A stretch of 64,000 nucleotides of DNA. It comes from Zeus faber. Its lineage: Eukaryota > Chordata > Actinopteri > Zeiformes > Zeidae. The position numbers were made by a program, and so were the translations under genes. Positions 1-12,800 of this stretch are shown here, piece after piece. The notes under the pieces were generated by a model that saw nothing but the letters and a program-made list of their open reading frames with translations, made no database searches and had not been told where the DNA came from. Location: positions 32,115,236 to 32,179,235 of the forward strand of contig OY482849.1 in assembly GCA_960531495.1 (NCBI GenBank). Reading direction: 5' to 3'. The stretch's first letter is position 1; each line of letters starts with the position of its first letter.

Positions 1-169
1 AAACAGAGTGATGGTTCAGGAAACTTACTGGAAAGACCCAGAGTGTGCCTATCCATCATTGTTCGCATTTGTCCAAATACTGGAAATGAAACGTATATAT
101 CTTTTTGCGTTTCCTTTTTTTCACAGAACCGGGTCATATACCGAGCCGCGAATCTCCAACATGACTCAC
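1..169 (-). other. Start of esyt1 intron 44
   Basis: Intron sequence following exon 44. No exon-like frame seen on the minus strand. The gene continues off the window. Confidence 0.7.
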
Positions 170-265
170 GGGCAGCGAGTGCGCTCTCTCCACAAACACG
201 TGAAGCAGAGCAGCCGAGGGAACGGCCTTGTTCTGGAAAGACTGGAGCGACTGGAGCTGCAGCAC
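170..265 (-). CDS. esyt1: esyt1 exon 44: start of eighth C2 domain
   Basis: A 96-nt exon encoding VLQLQSLQSFQNKAVPSAAL then LHVFVERAHSLP, matching exons 13, 22 and 32 in length and phase. It therefore opens another even-numbered C2 domain. The donor is GTGAGT. The remaining 72-, 87- and 147-nt exons are expected beyond the left edge; nothing in 1-169 looks coding. Confidence 0.8.
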
Positions 266-3200
266 CTAAAAAAGACAAAAACAAAAACGGAAAGGTAAAC
301 AATCATGTTTATAAAGACACTTCACGGAGCTTTATGGCCGGTGAGTGGTGGAATGTGAGTTTATAGCTTCCTTAGGGAAGTTGTATTTTTGGAAAAACCT
401 GGAACCAACGCAGAGGGAAAGTCTGACCTGGTCAAGTCGGCCTGAGTTTGACACTGTGGGAACCCACTCCAGTATTGAATGAACTCGTCCAGACTTCACG
501 TCCTTCAGAGTGAACCACTGGGACAGGGACAAACACAGAGAATGGGCAACCTCGACCCAAAGCTGGAAAATATTTCGGTATGACTGACGATATAACAGGT
601 CGACTCACCTGGTCTGTGTACTGCGTTCTGATGATGTCATTCAGCTGTATGCTAAACCTGCAAACCAAACCAGAAGCAACGGGCGCTTGACAACTTTGAC
701 AGGTGTAAGTTGGTGACAGAAACATATGATGAGGAGAAATGGAAAGTGACTGCATGCAGTTTGATATTTTATTGACAAATAAGTATTTCCTTGCTGGCAG
801 CTAACATTACTAGCTGGGTAATAAACACTGGAAAAGATTAGACAGAGATTTTATGAGTTCACAGGGTCTGATCTTGATCCAGCATTGGGATGGAAAACAT
901 TGCATTCCCGTCCTTTGGTGTCTCGCTTCTGATTACTACCATTCAGCGATTTATGTTTGAATACCGAAATTGGGCTCCGTACTCCGTTCTTGCAGACACA
1001 CTATTTAACACAATTTTTTTTGACCAAAGGAAATGTTTTCTTTAAGTCATTTCATGATATCAGTTTTGACCCTCCTTAATATGGGATATTGTCTCAAACT
1101 CAAATTAAAATACTGTAAAACGTTAGAGGTTAATGGTTGAAGTGTTGAAGTGATGAGAAAAACATCAAAGAACTCTTTAACCTCAATATCATTGTTAACT
1201 GAGTTTTCACTTGAAAGGATCAACAAATGCCATATTGGTGCTAAAACAAAGAAATGTTTGGGCCTTAGTCAATTTGAAAACAGAGGCATGTGAGAAGGAG
1301 GAAGTGACTACTGCATACCACACATCTTATCCCAGCACATAAACCAGTTCCAGCGCACGGTGCTTGTGATACAAACCTGCCTAAGAAGTCGTCAGAGTCA
1401 AAATCTTTGTCGTAAGCCTCAAAGTGGACCTCCTGGCCGGCCTGCACACTCAACACCACCTGCAGAAAACAGACTCAGGGCTGTAAAAACACATGGAATT
1501 CAATTCAACAACAGGAAAAAAACAAACCAGGAAGAATTGAATATTTTCGCACCTCGTACATCTCGTTCCAGGTGGGGTTGAGATTCTCCTTGATCACCTG
1601 ACTTTTGAAGGTGTATTCCCCGATGCTGATCTTGACGTAGGGGTCACTCTTACCTTTCACCATTCCGCCCATCATATTATCTTTGGCAATCAGATTCTGT
1701 GCTTCTAGCAGATGGATTCTCAGCATCCCCTACAGAATGAATAATGCCATCCGTCAAATTATTCATGAATAATAAAATCATCTTTGAATTATGTTGATCA
1801 ATAAACATTTATTTTTATCAAACAGGGTACATTTTGCCCTGATTTTCATTTTCAGTAAGGTGTATAAGTGCATCATACATCCGGCCTTCCTTCCTGTCTC
1901 TGCAACTCGGTCATCAAGAATCAAATAAAAACCTGCCTCTTTGCCAAAGTCTGGGCTCGGGTTGGACTGTGCCGGGAGAACTTCCTCCGTGAGCTCTGCT
2001 GCTTGAGGTATAAGGTCCGGGGGGAGGCCAGTCACTGTGGACTGGGCAAGGTTGTCTATTCCAGACCTGGGTTATAAACAAAAAGCACAGCCCCAAATAC
2101 GACCACAGCGCTGACTCAACTCCAGAATCATGATCAACTCCAACATCAAAGAGAAATAGAAAATACAAAAGCATGATACAATCACAAAAAAGAGCGTGTA
2201 ATCTGAACTGAGTCACAATGGACATATTGCGGCTCCACCTTGTAGTGTAGTGTACCTTTCTTTCGGCGCCTGCCACGGTTCAGGTTCCTCCTGAGCTGCG
2301 GTGTCGGGCTGCGCAGCGGGCTCTTCTAACTCCACTGGCTCCTCCATCAACTGAGCAAATTGATCAAACTGGGGTTAGGGAACTCAAGAGTGCAGCACAA
2401 AACAATAAGCCTTAAACGTACCGGAGCAACGGGGCAGACATCGGCAGCGCTCAGTTCTTCCACGGTAGCTATGGCAACCTCTTCCGCCTTCTCTGGTTCT
2501 TCAGACACACTGGTGACTATATCACACCTGGCAATGCAGAGAGGTGTCGATTGATTTTACTGTCTGTACAACTGTGGTGAATGTAGTATGAAGTTAGTAT
2601 TTAGTAGTATTAATAGTATTAAGACAAGAGACCCACAGATCAGAGGGCTGCTCCTCACTGGCTGTGGTGACGACCGACTCATTCGCTTCAGGAGCCGTCA
2701 CAGATCTCTGAGGAACCTCAGTCATCCTTGAGTTTAAGATCTGCCATTAAAATAATAAAAAAAACAAAAACCTGTTGTTCTATATGGCTGATGGTAAAAA
2801 AATAACAACGCTATATATGTGTGAAGGCGTGTGTTCTCCAACCTTGAGTTCAGCCCTCAGGAGTATTTGGCTCCCAGGTAATGCTCCGTCCAGCTGTAGC
2901 CACTGGTCCAGGACCTGCTGGGGCTTAGCCAGCAGCTCTCTGACAGGAAGCACCAAGGAGCCCATGGGCTGGTCCCAGGCGCTGGACAGCTAGGTATGTG
3001 AGGACAAATTGGATGAGGAAAAGCAAAGAAGGGATGAATGGAACCAGGTGTGTGCTTCAGTGTGCTTCCTGTACACATACCTTCACTATGAGCATCTCTT
3101 CTCTGGGGTCACCAATCAGGAAGAAGAACGCTTCATCCCATTGCGGTGACTTAGTGCGGTCGCACACCTTCACAAAGACGACGACAAAGTGAAGTGATTA

Positions 3201-6200
3201 TGAGAGTAACTGTAACCAGGCACGCGACGCCAAGAAGACATTGAATGTTCGAGGAGTGTGGAGGTAAAGTATCCTTCCATAAAGTAATTTTCTTTAACGT
3301 GATTTATTTGGAGGTAGCGTGATGGCAAAAGGGATACACGCACCTTGGTCCGGTAGGTGGTGTTTCCAAGAACAAGCTCCGCTCCAGCCTTGGGCTCCTT
3401 GCCACTCTTCTTTAACTGGACGAACAGAGACGTGTTCACCAGGCATGATACGCAGAAGGAGGGACACAATGCTTAACATTTGATAAATCCTTAACATGAA
3501 CGCTCCAGTAGCAACTAAAGTCAAATTCAGTTTCACCACCAGGTGTTTAAAACAAATAGTCCTTTCTCACAGTTGCAGTCTAAATGGGTTTGAATATAAT
3601 ACTGTAAGTGCCATGTATAAGACCTGCAAATCTTCTAAAGAAGACATATTCAGGCTTTAAAAGAGGTTCTGTTAAGAGGACAGAATAGAACAGAATCGCC
3701 CTATTTTTCCAAAGGAACTTCAAGGTCAGTATGGGGTTGGGTGATATGTCAAAATTTTCCTGCCGACAACTGTCAGCCCAACAACTGGCAACCGGGTTCA
3801 CCTCTGTCTCCCTCTCCCACTGCAATCACATATGGGATTATTTTGGTTTTAAACCAGATGTAACCGGCAAGCCGAAGGACGTAAAATATGAAAACGTTTT
3901 TTAAACGTTTTTTACCATCTTTGCAAACACGGCCCAGGACATGGCTGCAGTGCGGAGGTGGGTTAAAACAATCACTTAATTAGGTGTTTTAAAAGGATAG
4001 AAAAATTTAAAAATGAAAAGGATCACATGGTGTTATTATTACGGAGAAAGCCCGTCTAGGTCTGCGTCTCGGCTCCCCGGAAGAAGAGGCGGCCCACACC
4101 GCTGCATTGTTCCTCCAATATCTAAACCGAACTGAACCGACCCAAACAAAGAGAGAGAGCCCATTTCCGAATGACCTGGAAATCGCAGATGGACTCCAAT
4201 CGCCAGTAGCGGATATATTCGTCCAATCTCCCAAGCCTGGTTCAGTATCAAGTTTATGTTCTTGAGGAACACTTTGGGGACCTCTTGGTTTTTACGGGTC
4301 AAGACCTCAACCTCTCAAAGTGAAGACTGAAGAAACATGTTGGAAGATCCATAATGTATATCTATAACTCTGATACACAGTAACTACTATGTTGTGCCAA
4401 AAGGACACAACAAATATTAAAATAAAACACCACTAGTGGAGGTACGGAATCTTAGCTGTGCGATCAAAAGGCCAGTTACTCACAGGCAGAGACTGAGCTC
4501 TCTCCAGATAAACAAACAGGAGAGCAGCGGCAGGAACGGCCTTGTTCTGATAAGACTGAAGAGCCTGGAGCTGCAGCACCTGAGGCAGAGAATCACAAGG
4601 AAAAGATAGAGGGAATACGTTGAATGTATAAAGATCTGAGAAAAGATTCATATACTTGAGGAAACATTGTGAATAAAGAATAAACCAAAAACATAGAATG
4701 TCACTGACTTGGTCCAAGCTGCTGTTTTCGGAGACGGTTGGAACCCACTCCAATATCATGCAGACTTGACCAGACTTCACACCCTCCAGCGTGAACCACT
4801 GAAACAGACACGCGTATTCACCAATGCTCTTTCACTGTAGGATGCAGAACACAATATAGAGAAACAGAGGCAGCTCACCTGGTCTACGCACTGTGATTGA
4901 ATGATGTCGGCCAAAAGGACGTTGAATCTGCTCACAACAGAGTATTGCACACATTTTAGAATGTAGTCAATCAAAAGCTGGCTATAGATCCATTGTGGAC
5001 AATAGTGAGTCAAACACAAAGAAAAGTAAGCAGTCCTTAGCTGCTTTCACACATGCACTGTAAACCTGAAATTATCCTGACATTACCCCGATAAGCTCTA
5101 TGTGTGAACGCAAACATCCGAATCATTTGACCCGGACATTACCCGGACTTTACCCAGCCAGCACCCTAGTACAAAGTCCGGGTAATGTCCGATTGAGCGG
5201 TACGTGTGAACGGCGCAGGTAATTGTCAGGCGCATTCACAGCGAGCGAGTGGGCTTGTCGCGTTTCGATGACATCACTATCCAGCACCAGTTATTTACCT
5301 TTGTGCACGGACCGTAGCAGCTGCGAAGGCTGCAAATTAAATTGTCTATCAGTGATCGACTCCATCGATCCGGTTGATATTGATGAGAGCATTTTTTTAC
5401 AATTTTTGTCCGCAGGGAAAATCTGAGCATTGAAACGGTGTAAATGCAGTTTACCGTGTTCTGAAACTGTAGCGGAGAGAGGGAGAGGGTGGGGAGAGGG
5501 AGAGAGAGAGGGCGGAGGTTCTCCCCGCTAAGCGCTGTTGAGAAACTACTCTGGAACTCACTTCCCGTTTCTACAGTCCCATGCAGAAACATGTCTTTTT
5601 ATTTTAGATCCATTTATTTTAGTTTGTTTTCTACATGTATGAAACAACATTTTTAAACACAACTGAGTTAAGGGACTGACCCGTTCACGTCCATTTAAAA
5701 AAAACAAAAAAAAAACCCTGTTGCTACGGGACTTAATTTAGTAAAAACTGGATGCTTTTGTGTAAAAGCTTTTCTTGTAAATAATAAACCCTGCAAACAT
5801 TTGCAACATCAAATAACATTCTATGCGCGCGCGTGTATTATGTTGCAAACGCGCTCGTCCCGTTGCAGGAGTGCGATTGGAATTTTGCACAATCGCCCCA
5901 GCCCACTGCTGCGTACTCCTTTCTGCTTTCCTGTGAAAGCAGCTCTCGAGATGGCAGTGTTGGGGGGGGGGGGGGGGGGTGGGGGTCTTGGAAGAAGGCA
6001 TGCTGAGGAACCAGCACCTTATCATTATTGTTGTTATATTTCCCCATCACCCATCACCTTCCAGATAGGAATTGCTCAGCGTTTCCCCACATACACAACC
6101 ACTCTCATGCCCCTCACCTGCCCAAGAAGTCGTCTTTGTCCATATCTTTATCATAGAGCTCCACCTGAACCTCCAGTCCTGAGCGGGGCCTGAGCACCAC

Positions 6201-9200
6201 CTGCAGGAGATTGACGGTAGAATAAAGACTCAACAGGAGCAGGTGAGGTAAATGAAGAAACGGAAAGATACAACATTAAAACAACTCTTCCGCACCTCGT
6301 ACATCTCATTCCATGTCGGGTTGAGATTCTCCTTGATCACGTGACTTTTGAACACGTTCTCCCCAACGGTGATTTGAGCATAGGGGTCGCTTTTGCCCTT
6401 CATCATGCCCATCACTTTATCCTTGGCGATCAGGCTCTGGGCCTCTAGTAGGTGAATTCTCAGCACCCCCTATAGGCCAGCGAATGAAGTGTACAATACT
6501 TAAATATAAATATTAAAATAAAATATTAATAAGAGTTGTATGTTGAGTATTTTGTAGTTTTTACTGAGTGGTTTTATCGCTACTAGAAGGGATCTGACCT
6601 CACTGCCGAAGCTGAGGTCTGGGGAGGTGTGTGGAGGCTGTGTTATGGTGCTTGGAGCCTCTTCCTCAAACTCTTGGGCCACATCAGCGGCTGCGTCAGC
6701 GGCAGCGGCAGCAACAGCAACTTTAGCCTCCTCAACCACAGATGGAGTCACAGTCTCCACAGCAGGAGCGTCCACAGAGCTCGACCTGGGAAAGAATCAA
6801 ATCATGAAAATGGAAAATGATGTGATTGGATGACTATACACACATAAATCCACGCTGTGGAATTGCTCTTCTCACATCTGCAGGGTGTCTGTCTCCGACA
6901 TGCGCTGGGTGCCAGAGGCACCTGAAGCAGATGTCGGCTTCGTCTTAACTACGGCTCCTGGGCACTTTCTGGGTATCAGCATCTGCAGTTCAACAAGGAA
7001 ACCAAGCGATAATCAATAATAAATAATCAAATATAGCTGCAGGCAGCAATACAGTTTAGTCATGTTGGGTGCATTTTACAGTTTCGCGGGTTCTCTGAAA
7101 CGCAGCACGATTTTACGATTTTCTGTGTTTACGTTGAACGCCTCATGGGCTCTCCCCGGACTGTCGTCTTGCTGAGCAACTACTATGCCGTCTACACAGC
7201 GCAACCCTCCTGTCTTTAAAACAACCGTTCATGTTTGCCTGTAAACCCGAACTTCTCATTGTTATAACTTACCGTGTTGGCTGTGGAAATAGAGCTGCAC
7301 TGTCAGTGACGGGTGGCCGTTTGGTGCCGTGTCGGGCACGTCATTTATTTGTTGAGCTTTTTCCTTGGATTACATTTTCAGTACGTTACGTTTCCATGAA
7401 ATACGAAAAACGTCGTGGTATTTCTGTGAGTATTTACCATTGCAAGGCTTCTATTTTACAGACGCCTCGCTGGATCTTGAACGCATCACTCAGTCGCAAA
7501 TTTCAGTGGGTTCGAGGGGATGCGTTGACAAATTTAAGGTCTACTTTTTATTCTCATTTTCATTAATCCGCCAAAGTAATGTGGACCACGGATTTAAAAG
7601 ATCAATCCAACAGGTCCACTGACATCTACCAGGTAAGAAGCTCTTTAAATACACACGCAAATTGATAGTTTGGTAACGTCGAACAAGTACAGAGTGACCG
7701 AGTCCACGCCGCACACTGGACACGGCTGACTGTAGATTCTCAAACGGAATCTGTACATTTATAGTAAATAATATGATGACGTCATTAAGCGTCTTACGGT
7801 AACTCTCATTGCGTTCATTTTAGAACGAGGCGTGTGACGTGCGATCAAGACCACCTGAATATTTTGGGTCAACGTTGTTCGGTTTTTCACTTATATCTGC
7901 TCTGATGTGAATCGATTTGGATGAAAAGATCCTTGTGACATATCGGTTTAAAAGACACCTCAACCATTTTTGTAGGTTATGTCAAAGTACGTCCTCTAGA
8001 TAGTTTTAGCCGGGTTGGTATATTTCGGTGTGAAATGCATTGGCTCGTCTCTGTAAAATCAATCTAAATTTTGTTAGGGTTTTTCGCTAATATCTGCTCC
8101 GTAACTGGATCAATTTGGATGGAACTTCAACCACAAGATGTTTGTGACAGTGTGGTTCAAACAAGACGTAAACCGTGTTCATGTGTTATGCCGACGTTGG
8201 TGTTTCAGAGAATTTTTGCCCGAACAATCACAAAAGGTCTCAAGACCCACAGGCTGGACCCCTAATAATTAGTCAGGACTCAATTATCAATTTACTTTAT
8301 CGACTGCCATTGCAAGCAGGGGTTAAATTATGACAGGATATCCGTGGCTCAACCCCGCAGATAGGCTTGCAAATCATGAGGTGGAGCTGAACTCTGTAAC
8401 ATCTACTATCAACAAATATCACAATTACTAAAATTTTTTATATTTGTCACCAATGCTAGTTACTCTTTTGAGCTCCATTTTCTTCAAGCTTGGATTGATC
8501 TGCCTGTCAGCACTCACTCTGCACTGATGTGATGACCTGTCCAGACTGCAGACGGGCAGTGACAAATGAATCAATGCAAACCACCCTCTCTGTCATATAT
8601 CCTGATCATCAGGGTAACCTCTCACTATTCTTACAAAGGGGAGATTTAGCAAAGTAAATGTTAAGTGTGTGTAAATTGTATTTATTTGCATATATTTACT
8701 CTAAGGTCTAAATGCCATCGTAGAACAGACATAACAGATACAAATTTAAGCCCTGAGTGTCACTGCTCAATTTGGGCAAATTGAATCTGCCTAAAAACCT
8801 TTTATTCTTAGTGTACATTTGACTTAAGAGGGTAAAATGGGGAAAGGAGGTCATACACAGCAGAGCAGGGGAAGGAAATAAGTGGAGAGAGACAGAAATC
8901 CTTGTACCTTCAGTTCAGCCCGCAGCAGGATCTGACTCTCGGGCGAGGCCCCGTCCAGGTGGAGCCACTGATCCAGGACCAGCTCTGACTCTGACAGAAG
9001 TTCTCTAACGGGAACCACCAGGGAGCCGATGGCCACGGTCCAGCTGTGTGAAAGCTGGTGAGGGACAATGCAGCGATGGATCGTACAGCAAAGGTGAGAT
9101 TCTTGCATTTACATAGAATATTAAGTGTACCATTGGTAGGTTACCTTCACTACAAGCATGTCTTCCCTGGGGTCCCGGATCAGGAAGTGAAACGCCTCGT

Positions 9201-9802
9201 TCCACTGAGGCGCCGTGGTTCGATCGCACACCTTCAAAGATGCACCAGTCGGTCAGAATTAAATCCATGCTACTCTTGCACAATAACAATGTGTGCTGCA
9301 TCAAAATGTTACACCAAAGCTTTTTAGCTTCATTTTTCTTCACAACAAACAGAATTGGATTTGAGCTCTTACTGTTGTTTTGTGGGAGGTTTTTCCAAGA
9401 ATAATCTCAGCTCCCACTTTTGGTTCCTTTCCGCTCTTTTTCAACTGTATACAGACAAAATGGAGAGCAACATCAGCATGTTTCTCATAGCACCTGAAAT
9501 TCAACAAACCCACATTTTTTATGGTCTCACAGCTTGTTAACTGTGAGATATATATATATAGTTTTCAAATGCAAGAAAGGGATTTGGGAATTACAGTAAG
9601 TGCCTCATCCTCACTGACAGACATTGAGCAGTTCTATATACATAAAAGACTCACGGGTAGGCCATGTGCTTGATCCACATAAACAAACAACAGGCCTGTT
9701 GAGGGAACGGCCTTGTTCTGGTAGGACTGCCGTGAGTGGAACTGAAGAACCTGAACACATGGAAATCAAAGGAAGGGAATCGGTGGATCTGGATCAACCA
9801 GG

Positions 9803-9848
<46 letters not shown>

Positions 9849-12800
9849 TGTGTGTGTTAGATTTATTTCTAAAAATTCCTACCTGGTCCAGTGTGTCCGG
9901 TTCAGATGCTGTTGGAACCCATTCCAGTATGAAGTGAACCCGACCGGACTTGACATCGTTCAGAGTGTACCACTGAAAAGCAAGTCGCATGAAAGGAATT
10001 GATTTGATCACAAAAACCAGCAGGTGGGCTTATTCAAGTGGATAAGGGTCTCTGATTCACGATATAAAAGATCAGTGACATTTACGTAAACCTTAATGAC
10101 TCTGAGACCTCAGCAGGTCTCTGAAGGTTGTGGACAACACCATTACTTCGCCTGAGAGGGCCCTGGCATTTATTTAGCATTAATTAGGGGCGGGCGGATC
10201 GACACCCAAAGCATTGATACTACTGATACTACGTTTAGTTTTGAAGCTTGACCAACGTCTCACTTTGATAATAACATTAAGAGCCAAGCATGCTGACAGT
10301 TTTGTACGGTTTTTTGTGAACCTCCAAAAGAAATGCCTGGCGAATAACAAATACCATTACCCCTCGCATCAAAAAATAATTGCACAAGAGGATGCAGGGT
10401 AATCACTCCTAAATTAGTTAGTCATGCGGCCATGCTTGGGGTTCTCACCTGGTCAACGTACTGAGCCGCAATTATATCCTTCAGGCTGACCTTCAGCCTG
10501 CGTAACGGGAAATGTCAGTTCAAAAGGGTTCTTATGCAAAACAAACGTCTCTGAAAACGTTGTTTTCAGAATGTGTTGGATACCCACCGGCCCATGAAGT
10601 CATCCTTCATGTCCATGTCTTTATCGAACAGCTCCACGTGCACTTCCTGACCCGGTAGTTGGGTTAACACCACCTGAAATACAAAGGACGTTCAGTACAG
10701 ACCCATATACAAACATCTGAATAAAAGGTTTGATTAATTTGAGGTAAACGTAAAAAGCTTCTTTTGCTGACCTCGTACATCTCGTTCCAGGTGGGGTTGA
10801 GGTTCCCCTTGATCACCTGACTGGTGAACGTTTCGCCCCCGATATTGATCTTGACGTACGGGTCGCTCTTGCCCTTCACCATGCCTCCCATGATATTATC
10901 TTTGGGGACTAAGTTCTGTCCTGCCAAAAGGTGAATTCTAAGCAGACCCTGGTGAAGAATAACGCACTTGTTAAAATCCTGTGCGGTGAATTCAGACGAT
11001 GAGAAAACCGACGTAATTCCCTCGTAATGTCACCTCGGTGGCGAAGCTGGGGTGTGGGGCGGATTGTTGGGGTCGCTGTTTGGCGGCCTCCAGGTTGGAG
11101 GACACTTCAGCCGAAACGCGCTCCTCATCCAGCCACAGGACCTGAGAGAGAGAAATAGGAGGGAAGATGAGAGAGGCAGAAAAAAGTGTTCCTCTAAAGC
11201 ACGTGTCAAACTCAAGGCCCCCAACGTCATTTATGTGGCCCGCGAGGGCTTGAAAGGCATATGATTGTCTTCAAATTAAAGTCTATGCTGCTTTAGAGCG
11301 TACAGTGACCATGAACTCCCACAATGCATGTCAATTTTGTGACCCGCGAAATGACGGCATCCTGCCGCTAGATTGCAGAGTTTCCATATCGGCGTTTAAC
11401 TAAAACGTTTTTTTTACAAGTGATGGAGTTGAAAAAGATCTACAAATAATCCCAAAAATGTCCAACAAGAGAAAAATTGATGCAGAGGGAAGGCCATTTA
11501 ATGAAAGATGGGAACGGGAACACATGGTTGTGCTTCAAGGGGAAAAAGCGGTACGTCCTCTGTGTCACGAGGCAGCGTCGGTGATGAAGGAATACAATTT
11601 ACGTCGGCATTTTGACATCTTAAACGGAGCCAAGTATGCTAAATTTAGCCTCCAAGAAAAACATCAAATTGTTCAAGAATTAAAAGGCGGACGGCACTCG
11701 CAGCAGAATATGTTTACAAAAGCTACAGCCAAAAATGACGCAGCAGTGAAAGCTCGCTTCATTGTGGCTGAAGAAATCGCCCGAGCTGCCGAGTGTTTTT
11801 CAGAGGCTGCATTTTTGAAGCGGCGCGCGCCAAAGGTATGTGAGCAGGTGAACCTCAACCACATACAGACTTTTAAAAATGTCACTTTGTCAAGAAACAC
11901 CATCGCAGACCGAGTTAAGGAACTAGCAGGCAATCTGACAGCACAGCTGGCCGAAGAGACACGCGGTTACCTGGTTTTTTTGTTAGCTGTTGATGAAAGC
12001 ACAGACAACCCTTATTGTTATTTTGAGTTAGTTACATATACTACTTTGCATGTGTAGCAATGTATTCAGTGTGTTTACAGGTCATTGTGTTCACGCAGCC
12101 AAATGTTTACTGTCATCAAAACCCATCTGTCATGAGTTGGATGTATGCCCTCTGCAAGGCTGTCTGCAGCCATTTGTTTTTGTAAAATGCCGCATCTGTC
12201 ACACATGTTCTTAGCAGCTCACAATTAGTTGTTGTACCATAGTTCTGCCCCCTCTCAACTGTGACAAAAACGTTTTGAACAAAGTTGATGTGATAACTTG
12301 TGTTTGATGATATTTGTCTTTGTTATTCACTTGAAAAGTTTGATCTTTGATCGATGGAGTAATGTGGGTTTTTTTAACCCGATCAATTAAAGGGATTTAT
12401 GTTATAATAACACAGAGCAATGTCCTCACATATATGTTTACATTTATGTAAATGCATGTACAATATTTGTACACTTGAATAAATAATAATCAAAAGCAGA
12501 GACAGTTATTTAACAATATGTTAAGCAGTAGTTACATTTATACAGTCTTACAGTTACGACCGGCCCTTTGAGGGCAACCGTAATGCTGATGTGGCCCAGA
12601 GTGGAAATGAGTTTGACGCCGCTGCTCTAAAGTATTCATTTTTAGAGAAAATTTAAACAAATTAGCTAATGAGTCAAACACCTTCCGGATTAGAATTTGG
12701 CAGGTGATATAATTATAAACCCTCAGGTGACCAGGTAGTGTCAGACCTGTGTCCTTGCAGATCAATTTGATGATATTCCAAAGGTAATTAATTGCATCCT

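Noticed and set aside
170-6469. Treating the repeated C2 modules as separate neighbouring genes or pseudogenes
   Set aside because: All exons join in phase with no internal promoter, start codon or SMP domain, and no stop codon in any module.
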